Shown here piece by piece: positions 1 to 8,400 of a stretch of DNA of 11,299 nucleotides (the first letter of the stretch is position 1; each line of letters begins with the position of its first letter). Both the position numbers and the translations under genes were made by a program. Below the pieces are notes generated by a model that ran no database searches, had not been told where the DNA came from, and worked only from the letters and a program-made list of their open reading frames with translations. Source of the stretch: an uncultured Odoribacter sp. (GTDB lineage: Bacteria > Bacteroidota > Bacteroidia > Bacteroidales > Marinifilaceae); NCBI GenBank assembly GCA_900548135.1, contig URJC01000053.1:1-11299 (forward strand). The letters are read 5' to 3'.

Positions 1-44
1 CTGGAGTACGTTCCTATACAATTGGTTTACGGCTTAATTTTTAA
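1..44 (+). CDS. SusC-like TonB-dependent receptor, C-terminal end only
   Basis: Only the last 13 codons and the TAA stop (42-44) are in the window. The frame that begins at base 3 reads GVRSYTIGLRLNF and then stops. Alternating polar and hydrophobic residues ending in a terminal Phe are typical of the last beta strand of an outer-membrane barrel, where the C-terminal aromatic residue serves as an assembly signal. The call rests on this ending and on the SusD-family gene that follows immediately, because SusC receptors are almost always encoded just upstream of their SusD partner. The stop overlaps an ATG at 44 by one base (TAATG). The substrate cannot be inferred from so short a piece. Confidence 0.72.
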   Translation, partial: GVRSYTIGLRLNF

Positions 45-55
45 TGATTGCATTT

Positions 56-1468
56 ATGAAAAAGATATTTTTTCTTTTAATGGCCGGTAGTTTGTTTCAG
101 GCCTGCCAGCTTACAGATGTATTGAATCAGGAGCCACCACATAACCTCACTCCGAACAATGCCATTACGGACGAGAAATCTGCTGAGACTGCCCTTACCG
201 GGATATATGGGGAACAAATCGGGTATGAATCATATATGTCGATCGGGAATCATGCTATGACTGCCGGAATCCTGCAACGAAATGATAATCCGGGGGTAGT
301 GGTGAGTATTTATTATATTGAAAACCGATTACCGGAGCTGAACCTGGTTGGTGCTGCCTATACTCCTTTCTGGAATGCTTTTAATACCATTATTAATTCT
401 TCAACTCAGTTGCTTTCGGTGGTAGAAGGTATGGGGGATAATCTGTTTACAAACGGGCGGAAAACGGCTATGATGGGAGAGATCCGTTTTTTACGCGGGC
501 TGTATCTGTTTGATTTGTTGAGAATGTTCGGAGAATATGATAAACTGGATAGCAAATACGGAATGATTATCCGGGAGACCCCTCCGACTGCCAATGATGT
601 ATATAAGGCAAGGGCAACGGTTCAACAGACGTATGATTATATATTAAAAGACATAGATTATGCGATTGAATATGCCCCGGATTTTACTTCTTCAGATTAT
701 GCTTCAAAGTTGGCGGCAAAAGCTTTGAAAATTAAGATCCTTTTTTATATGGGAAAATATGAGGAAGCTTTAGAGGCTGCTAATACTTTTATTGGTAATG
801 GAGAACGGGAATTAGTTTCTCCCTATGCTTCTATTTTTACTGATTTTTCGAATAAAGAACTGATTTATACCCGGGGATTTGCCGGTACAGATGAAGTAAA
901 GTATCAGGCAACGCGGGTACAGGCTTATTATAATGAGGGGAAATGGGGACCTACCCCCTCTTTTGCTGAGTTGGTACGGGGAGATCCCAGGGAAGAGGTT
1001 ATTTTGAAAAATGGAGTCGGGGATGTTTTCGGACCTCAGCAGACGATTCGGAAAGCTTCGAATGCAGAAGGGACAATGCCCACTTACCTGATGCGTTATT
1101 CAGAGATTTATATGATGAAAGCCGAATGTGAGGCCCGTACCGGGAAAGGGGATCCGTTAGCTACACTGAATGCTTTACGTTCCGGTCATGGATTGCCGGC
1201 TATTACGGGAGTGACCGATATATTACAGACGATCTATCAGGAATGGATACTGGAAATGGGTTTTGAAAATGGACATGAATGGTATGCGACCTGGCGGATG
1301 GGGGTAGACCAATTGCTGGAAACTAACCGGGCTGTTGCTGCAAAAATGGAAACTGCGGCAGATCCGGCATTATATAAAGCGAATTTACCTTATAAAAGAA
1401 TTTATCCCATTCCTTCGGATGAAATCAGCGCAAATAAACTGATGGAACAAAATCCGGGAAATAACTGA
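56..1468 (+). CDS. SusD/RagB-family outer-membrane nutrient-binding lipoprotein
   Basis: This is a surface lipoprotein that caps a SusC channel and captures glycan or peptide ligands. From the ATG at 56 it has 470 residues, slightly short for the family. Residues 1-17 (MKKIFFLLMAGSLFQAC) form a lipoprotein signal with the acylated Cys at 17; the lipobox is loose, as is common in Bacteroidota. The C-terminal half contains a segment around YLMRYSEIYMMKAEC followed by ATLNALRSGHGLP, matching the conserved SusD pattern (RxAEhhLhhAEA, then a helix ending NxhRxxxGL). The last residues fit the usual ending in which the protein closes with a Pro-rich 'RIYPIPSDE' segment and an 'NPGN' tail. An alternative start at 44 overlaps the SusC stop and adds MIAF; I prefer 56 because MKK directly precedes the hydrophobic core, but coupling through TAATG could favour 44. 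Neither start has a Shine-Dalgarno site. No glycan-degrading enzyme follows, so the ligand is unknown. Confidence 0.93.
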   Translation: MKKIFFLLMAGSLFQACQLTDVLNQEPPHNLTPNNAITDEKSAETALTGIYGEQIGYESYMSIGNHAMTAGILQRNDNPGVVVSIYYIENRLPELNLVGAAYTPFWNAFNTIINSSTQLLSVVEGMGDNLFTNGRKTAMMGEIRFLRGLYLFDLLRMFGEYDKLDSKYGMIIRETPPTANDVYKARATVQQTYDYILKDIDYAIEYAPDFTSSDYASKLAAKALKIKILFYMGKYEEALEAANTFIGNGERELVSPYASIFTDFSNKELIYTRGFAGTDEVKYQATRVQAYYNEGKWGPTPSFAELVRGDPREEVILKNGVGDVFGPQQTIRKASNAEGTMPTYLMRYSEIYMMKAECEARTGKGDPLATLNALRSGHGLPAITGVTDILQTIYQEWILEMGFENGHEWYATWRMGVDQLLETNRAVAAKMETAADPALYKANLPYKRIYPIPSDEISANKLMEQNPGNN

Positions 1469-1492
1469 TATGCTAAGATTGATTTGTTTATA

Positions 1493-1538
1493 TTTATATG
1501 CCAATTTTCCCGGTGAATTGGCATATAAACGGTTTTAA
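1493..1538 (+). terminator. Hairpin terminator of the SusC/SusD operon
   Basis: A perfect 14-bp inverted repeat (1493-1506 with 1516-1529; arms TTTATATGCCAATT and AATTGGCATATAAA) encloses a 9-base loop. It begins 24 bases after the SusD stop. The tail after it (CGGTTTTAATGG) holds only four consecutive Ts, so it is not a textbook intrinsic terminator. Length, perfect pairing and position still make an operon end or a 3'-end stabilising stem the best reading. Confidence 0.75.
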
Positions 1539-1607
1539 TGGTCTTGAATTTGATTATCAGGATATATTTTGAATGATGTTAAATTTTAAACATTCTGTTT
1601 TTCTTAA

Positions 1608-1626
1608 GTTTACTCAAACGTTTACT
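1608..1626. repeat. GTTTACT direct repeat around an AAACGTTT palindrome
   Basis: GTTTACT occurs at 1608-1614 and again at 1620-1626, 12 bases apart. The eight-base palindrome AAACGTTT (1616-1623) overlaps the second copy. Palindromes with a central CG flanked by As and Ts are common in LacI-family operators, so this could be a regulator site upstream of the small gene at 1717. The region is AT-rich and a chance occurrence is quite possible. Confidence 0.25.
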
Positions 1627-1656
1627 TGTAAAAATTTCACGTATCCTTAACAAATC

Positions 1657-1688
1657 TTTCCGATTTAAAAGATTAATGCTTAATATTG
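1657..1688 (+). promoter_or_regulatory. Candidate Bacteroidales promoter for the 30-codon gene
   Basis: TAATATTG (1681-1688) differs by one base from the Bacteroidales -7 consensus TAnnTTTG. TTTC at 1657-1660 lies 20 bases upstream and differs by one base from the -33 element TTTG. A transcript from here would begin near 1695, leaving a leader of about 20 bases containing the AGGAG site of the reading frame at 1717. Spacing and position fit, but both boxes are imperfect. Confidence 0.35.
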
Positions 1689-1716
1689 TAGCGTAAAATA
1701 AAGAGGAGATACCCTA

Positions 1717-1809
1717 ATGATTGCTAAGATGATGAAGCTTATGGATGATAATTTTAAACGTAAGATTACGTTGCGGGCTTCTATTGGCATATCGGAAATG
1801 AAATATTAA
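1717..1809 (+). CDS. Possible small basic protein of 30 residues
   Basis: ATG at 1717 opens a 30-codon frame ending in TAA at 1807-1809. The product begins MIAKMMKLMDDNFKRK and ends SIGISEMKY; it is Met- and Lys-rich, net basic, with no transmembrane stretch or signal peptide. I do not recognise it. The case for a real gene is contextual. AGAGGAG lies 8 bases before the start, a strong site in a genome where most genes here have none. A candidate promoter sits at the right distance upstream, and an intrinsic terminator begins 5 bases after the stop. It could be a small protein, an upstream leader for the acetyltransferase at 1867, or a small RNA whose open frame is accidental. Confidence 0.45.
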   Translation: MIAKMMKLMDDNFKRKITLRASIGISEMKY

Positions 1810-1814
1810 CAGAG

Positions 1815-1842
1815 AAGCTCGCTGAAAGGCGGGCCTTTTTTT
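1815..1842 (+). terminator. Intrinsic terminator with GAAA tetraloop
   Basis: A 7-bp stem (1817-1823 pairing with 1828-1834, including two G-U pairs) is closed by a GAAA tetraloop (1824-1827). One unpaired C follows, then seven Ts (1836-1842); As at 1815-1816 can extend the pairing past the bulge into the T run. This is the most classical intrinsic terminator in the window. It ends the small unit starting near 1695 and separates it from the acetyltransferase gene. Confidence 0.75.
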
Positions 1843-1866
1843 GATTCAGGGATTAAATTTGAAGTG

Positions 1867-2388
1867 ATGAGGATACAGTTGCGGGAAGCCGGGCTGGAAG
1901 ATCGGCAAGAAATAGTGAGGCTGTTCCGGGAAACGATAAGGACTGTGAATATTGCAGATTATTCTGTTGAAGAGGCTGAGGATTGGGCTGCTTGTGGTGA
2001 AAAGGTGGGATATTGGGAAGAATTAATCGGGAAATTATATTTTATCGTAGCTGAAGTCGTAGATGGTAAAACGCTCCCAGCTCTATCTGTTGAACGAAAT
2101 GAAAAAGGACCAATCATTGGATTTGCCTCTATTTCTGACGATGGTTATTTGCATGCTGTGTTTGTACATAAGGATTATCAGCGTTGTGGGGTGGGAACTG
2201 CTTTATTGCAGACCCTGGAAAGATATGCAGCCGGAAGAAATATACTGAAGATTGTGTCGGAAGTGAGTATCACGGCACGTCCTTTTTTTGAACATGAAGG
2301 ATTTCGGGTGGTGAAAGAGCAGAGAAGAAAGGCTATGAGATTGGAGTTAAAGAATTTTGTGATGGAAAAGGCCAAAAGGGACGATTAA
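1867..2388 (+). CDS. GNAT-family N-acetyltransferase, YafP-like
   Basis: Predicted to transfer acetyl from acetyl-CoA to an amine substrate in the cytoplasm. The 173-residue protein has the GNAT acetyl-CoA pyrophosphate-binding loop QRCGVG at residues 105-110 (consensus Q/R-x-x-G-x-G/A), preceded by the beta strand LHAVFVHKDY. The C-terminal signature ITARPFFEHEGF (about 135-146) is followed by VVKEQR. This order, the early DYSVEEAEDWA segment and the closing NFVMEK closely resemble E. coli YafP as I remember it. Relative to YafP there is an insertion of about 14 residues near 64-80. ATG at 1867 is preferred over the in-frame GTG at 1864 because it aligns with the family N-terminus. No promoter of normal spacing is visible, so it may depend on its own unseen promoter or read-through. 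The giant gene follows after 61 bases with no terminator between, so they may be co-transcribed. The substrate is unknown. Confidence 0.88.
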   Translation: MRIQLREAGLEDRQEIVRLFRETIRTVNIADYSVEEAEDWAACGEKVGYWEELIGKLYFIVAEVVDGKTLPALSVERNEKGPIIGFASISDDGYLHAVFVHKDYQRCGVGTALLQTLERYAAGRNILKIVSEVSITARPFFEHEGFRVVKEQRRKAMRLELKNFVMEKAKRDD

Positions 2389-2392
2389 TGAC

Positions 2393-2420
2393 GAAGAAAG
2401 GGGAAAAGGAGGGAAAAAGG
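2393..2420 (+). other. Uninterrupted 28-base purine tract
   Basis: Every base from 2393 to 2420 is A or G, in the spacer between the acetyltransferase stop and the giant gene. It contains several AGGA/GGAGG-like words, but they lie 30 or more bases before the ATG at 2450, too far for ordinary ribosome binding. The rest of the spacer is AT-rich with no recognisable promoter. Confidence 0.4.
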
Positions 2421-2449
2421 TTAAGGAAATAACACACTATTATAAAAAG

Positions 2450-5400
2450 ATGAAAATCAAAGGAGAACCCAGGGCATTTTTGAGCAATGAAGCTCGCCAG
2501 TTACTGAATTTGTATGAATCGTTGGGTGAGCGTGCAGAGATTTTTCTACCGCGTCATATTTATGACAATCTGACTAGTTTTGTAAAACTTTGTTTTGAAG
2601 AGCCAGATGATCCTACAACCCAGCAGTCGGAAATTAACCGTTATCTGTTGAAATTCCGGGAAGACATTCCGGGATATACGGATGTTGCATTGATGTTGTG
2701 TCCTCACAATGATTCGAAAGCTTTTGAATTGAGTGGCCGCAGGGGAACGTTTGTAAAAAGGATTAATGAATTTCTGGATACAGAAGCTGTGAATCCTGAT
2801 TCCCGTGCACTTTTAAAAAATATCAAAGATACACATGATTTTTCTGTAGGCACTCCTCCTGTCCGTAGTAGACATATTGAATTTATTTCACAGGTACAGT
2901 TAGGGGGACAGGTGCGTGATCTCCGTAAATACCGGGATGTGATTGGTGTGACAGGGGATTTGAATGAAGCTCATTGGAATTACCTGATGGATACGCTGGA
3001 GCAGATGATCAGCCAGAGTACCCATTATACGACCGGAGCAGAGAAAGCAGATTTTCTGAACCGGATGCGGTGGGCGGTGAATTTCAAAGGGTTGAATGGT
3101 ATGATTACCACGGTGGTTTCAGGAAATGCTGATAAAGCAGTAAGTTTGCTCCGCGGGGATGTATTTAGCCGGAATAGTGTGCAAGTGCTGGAGAACCCTT
3201 CGGCTGAGGAATTGTTTGAGCAAATGTGTGTAGATACTACTTCTGTATTTGTTGTGAAAGCCCGTCATATGAGGGTAAATCCTTTCTCCGGAGAAAAATG
3301 GTTTCCTCTTCTGACCCGTTTGGTCATTGTTGATGATTCCCGGGAATCCCGGAGTTCAAATACTTCATTGGTATTCTGCTTCCACAATGGAATTATCAAT
3401 ACTTTAAATAAAGTACATACGAAGAAATTAGGCTCACCCGCTAATACTCAATTGAATTTGCGGTTGATTCTGGAAAATGTGAACCCTTCTTTCCTGGCTG
3501 AATTCCGGGAAAAAATCGAAGTACAGATTAAAGAATATGAGAAAGAGATCAATCACATCCTGACCGAACAGATCGGTACTACCGGGGATGCCGTGAAACG
3601 GTTGAATGTGTTCAAGCTGGATATGTTCTCCCGGAAGATTGTTCAGGATAAATATTCTCTGGAAAAATTGAGGGATTTTATTTACTTTCTGGAGAACTGC
3701 CATAAAGAAGAAAAACGGCAGGTGCAAACCCGTGAGCTGATCGATGAATTTGAAAGCCGTATACGGCAATATTTCTATTCGGATAGCCCTCAGATTCAGG
3801 TGTTGAGTGTGTTGGAAGGCGGCGGACGGAACCAGATCCGTACGTATGGACAATATTTGTTGCAAAAACCCCTGCATCGCCTGGAAGACAAGGTCTATAA
3901 AGCTTGTGAACTGATCCTGAGTATTATCCCGAGCAATTACGAGCGGACTCTGAAAAATCATTTCCATAAGAATTTCGGCATTAACCTTTTCCTGGAAAAA
4001 TATCAGGCTTATATTACGAAGGTGGATAATGATGCCAATAATAAAGGGCGGTATGACAATTTTCTGAACGACCTGGGAATACGGGATAAATACAGGGCTT
4101 TGGCTGTTGAGGACCAGAATATTGTGAAAGAATTCCTTTCTGCTCTTGGGAATCTGGAACAGACTTCAGTATCTGATTCCGTACAAATGATTATCCGGGA
4201 TTTGTTGTTCAATCCGAATGGGAAACCGAAACCTTATATTATATATAATGGAATGCAGGCCTGGGAGTATAAGGATTTGTTGCCCGATGATACTTTTGAT
4301 ATCAATCCGTTTGACATTGAGATTGAGAATTTGCCCGATGGACGGTTGGCTTATGAGCGTTTGACTGATAAATTGCTTCGTATAAAGTCGACTCTGGCTT
4401 TATTTGATGACAGCGGCAGCTTGTGGGATTTGTTCTGTGAGAACACAACTATCCTGATTAACGACCCGAACAACCCGACGGGGTATTCGGATTTCAATAC
4501 GGAAGCTTTAAATTCGTTCCTGAAATTGATGAATACTTGTAAGATCACCCTTTTCCTGGACGAAGCTTATGCGGATAGTGTGAAAGTTACGGATAAAAAT
4601 ATGCCGAAATGGCGTACGATTTCGCGGTATATTATTAATAATATCAATGCCCAGAGCAATATCAGGGCTGTGTCGTCTTTATCCACAACAAAGAATTTGT
4701 CGGCAACCGGCGATCGTTTAGGGGCTTTGGCGGTGACTCCCCAGGCTGCTTCTGTGGCTGACTTTGTGCGGCAGCATAATTCCAGTTCACATGGAAATAA
4801 CAATTCGCTGTTGATGCTGAATAACTTACTGGAAATAGCGCAGGTGGCCAAGAAGATCAAAGATACCCTGGAAAGTGAATTGCCTAAGAATGCATCCCGT
4901 TTTAAAATCAAGGAGACGTTGATCCGTTTTGTCAACGAGCAGATTGGCCGGACTGAGAAATCGAATGCGAATAGTGTGGCTAACCGTCAGTTGCATAAGA
5001 CTGCCGGATTTGAAGGCAGTCCGCTGTATCTGTTCCTGCTGGATGAGCTGGTAGCTTTGGATAAACTGGATATATTGGCTTTGCCGGATGATTTCAAGTA
5101 CCACAACGAACCTTTCTTTGTATATTATCAGAAACGGTTGGTGGAAAATCTGAACCGCTTCCGGGTGAACAAGAATTTCCGGACCGAATCGTTACAGCGG
5201 ATGAATTGGGCCAAAGAAGTGGCACAGCGGGTGATAGCCCGGTTTGAAGGTACTGAGGTGACTTGTTTACCTTCGGATGGTTCTTACCTGTTTAATTTCC
5301 GGGTGGGAGCGTGTTTTTCTTATGCTGATCTGCTTTGTTTCTGCCAGTATTTGGCTTTGAACCGGGGAGTAGCTGCAGTGCCTTATCCTACCGGTTTGGT

Positions 5401-8400
5401 CCGCTTTGCTATCGGAGGTTTTCTGTCGGATACGGAAGAGAGCAAACAGGTATTTAAGTACGAATTGGAGGATGGTTTTACGATTTTTATGAAATACTGG
5501 ACCCAATTTGCTGCCAAACGGTTGGATCCGGCTTATAAGGAAGTGGAAAGCCATACGATTCTGAATGAAATATTTGCTTATGCAAAGGCACAGGAATTGA
5601 TTGACGCTATTATTGCCGATTATCCTTTGTCTGCAAAATATAAGAAAGATAAGGCTCCTTCCCTTCAAATCCGGGATATCCGTACGCTCTATCATGCTTC
5701 GCCTGAACGTAGCGGGGTGAGTATCACGACTATTGACCGCTCTGTAAATTCTGTCATAGAGCTTCACGGGGATAAGATCGGTTCTTGCCGGGATGTATTC
5801 GAGTTTATCCGTAGCGCTGCTTTTACAAAGGTATATGAGAACTTGCTGGCACAGATTTACAAGAAAGTACCGGCCATTGCCGATCTGGATTTTAACACGG
5901 TAAGTTCGAAGTACAGTAAGGCTGTTATTTTGAAGTATATTACGAATAAAAAGACTTTCCAGCCTAACTATAATGTACTGGATGATCCGATGGAGAAAAA
6001 TGTGATGCGGGAAATTCTGATTGAAATGGAACACATTCTTTTCTCGGATAGCAAAGTGAAGATTCTGGCTATAGATGCAACCGGAAATCCGGAATTGGAT
6101 AAATCAAAGTTGGAGGGGATTAATGTGATTATTAAGAAATATATCCGTGAAATCCTTTTGCATTTCAATCTGCCTTTCGAGAAGGAAAGCCTGGAACCTA
6201 GCCGGAAAGAGATTGTGCGTGTTGCCGGGGAGACTTTTGAAGAGATTATCGGGATTAAGTTGAGCGATCTGAATTTGCAGATTTGGGTGGATGAGTTTAT
6301 CAACCGGCTGAGGGCTTTACCTGAATTTAAAGGAACTTTACTGGCACAAAAGTGCTTGGGGTATATCATGGATTCAATTGCTGCCGGTATCAACAAAGAG
6401 CACATACCGGTGACTGATAAAATCCTGTTTTTGTATTTATTGAATAATGACCATTCGTTCTATCGTTTAGTGTCTGCCAAGTTGAAATATTTCAGTGATA
6501 AGATTGAAGCTTGTGAGGATGGGGAAGTGAAGATGTTTACGGAAGAATTTATCACAGAGATTATGCCTTCTCAACTCAAGGAGATCAACGATTATATCAT
6601 GCGGAGGCGGGATATTAAAGTGGCTGAGGAGGAAATCCACCGGGTGAGCCGCAAGGTGGTATTGTTTTACATCAGCATGATCAAGCGCACCAAAGGAACA
6701 GACTATTATCGCCGTTATACCCATACGCTGGTGCGGTTGGTAGAGACTGCTTTTTTAAAACAAAATTCCAGTGTCAACGAGATGGTGCAGCATGGCATTT
6801 CAATCTATAAGGGCTTTGAAATGGAAAATAAAGTACTGGAGAGTTTTGATAATGGCCGGATAAGCTGGATCAATGAGCTGATGTGTAAATGCGGGGTGAT
6901 TTCTTCCGAACAGCCGGTGCAGGAACATACCCGTATTGTGACTGATGCCAAGAAGCGGGAATATCCTTTCCACAAGGTTGACCGCCTGGAAACCCGTTCT
7001 AAGGAGCTGACAGAAGATGCGGGGCCGAATGATTATCTGAAATTATTGGACTTGCGGCCTGATTCTTCCTTTTTTGCCAATCGTCTGTCGCGCTTTATTG
7101 CCAATATGGATTCGGACGATTATCGCTGTAAGGTGGTGAAGCATGGAATGGTTAAGGAATTGGTGATTTTCCAGAAAGGGTATATGAAATACCTGACGGA
7201 TAATTATCGTTTGAATTATACGGAAGATATTTCAATCAGGGACATTAAAAACTTTGTTCCTGATGTGATCAGTTTTCTGGGTGCTCCGGAGAAATTGATT
7301 TCATTTCCTCAAATTGGGTATTTTGATATTCCCGGTCCAAATGGAAATATCAAAACCATTGTGACTCCGTTGAAACAAAAAGTGGATTATTTTGGAGATG
7401 TGAAGAAACCCCGCCTGACCGTGATCAATGAAAAAATCAAAGAGATCGGTGGTAATCCGCGACATGGGTCGTTGTTTGCCGTGGAAGAAAATGACGGAAG
7501 TATTTTTGTGGTGGAAATCAACGGAGACAGCGGTGTTGGTAAATCGGAAATGATTGCCGCTTTCATTCTGAAATGGTTGCGTAATAATCTGGAAGGGGTA
7601 CGTTCAGTGAAATTGATTGCGGGTGATATGTTTCATGAATTCCAGGATGCTGAAGGAAATTTGTATGGTATTGGTACTGAAGTAGGTGATTTTTCAAGAA
7701 CGACTGATTTTGACCCGGATTATATCCGCTACTATAAGTACCTGTTCGAGAGTAGTGCGGATAGCAATGTGGAAGACTTGAATTCCCGGAGCACGGTGAG
7801 CGGTATGTGTGATATCACGATGCCTTATAAGATCGATATCATGCTGAGTGCCGGCAACTATTCGAAGGAGGAAGCCGGTATTACCCGGGTGGACAATCCT
7901 GAAAATTTCCTGTTGTATACGGATGCCCATGGGGAGCGGAAAGAGAAGGCGACCAGTCAGGATGGCCCTAATTTCCAGCGTACCCTGAAGCGTTATACGG
8001 CCGACAAGAATATTGTAGATGTGATTGCCCGTCATGGTAATTATCTGGATGATATTTTAGATTGGGATTATGTAGAAAATGAAAGGCAGTATTATCTGGC
8101 GTCTTCTTATAAATTGTTGGATAAGATTAATATCACGGAAGTGGTAAACCTGATCTTTGACGGTAAACAGTTCAGACGGGACGGAGTGGTGTACACCATC
8201 CTTACGGTGTCTTTTGATATGATTCAAAACCGTTTTATTGCGGCAGTATCTTATGGAGAAGAAGAAACCAGGGAGATGAAGATCGACCGCAAGATGTTCA
8301 GTGCGATTTTCGATTCTCTGGCCAGTACGCCGGGAGGACAACCTTTTATTGCCGAAGAGGGGCAGTTGGATTCGGTGATGAACCTGGTGAGAATCATGCG

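Noticed and set aside
1854..1861. TAAATTTG, a perfect match to TAnnTTTG just before the acetyltransferase gene
   Set aside because: Transcription from it would begin at about 1868, inside the start codon at 1867, and the nearest upstream TTTG (1840-1843) is only 10 bases away and belongs to the terminator T run. Probably a chance match unless the mRNA is leaderless.
3434..3967. 177-residue minus-strand open frame
   Set aside because: Shadow of the giant gene; no domain, no ribosome site, Phe/Gln-rich composition typical of antisense frames.
5267..6034. 255-residue open frame on the minus strand inside the giant gene
   Set aside because: It lies wholly within a well-supported + strand coding region, has no recognisable motif, and its composition is that expected from the reverse complement of the coding frame.
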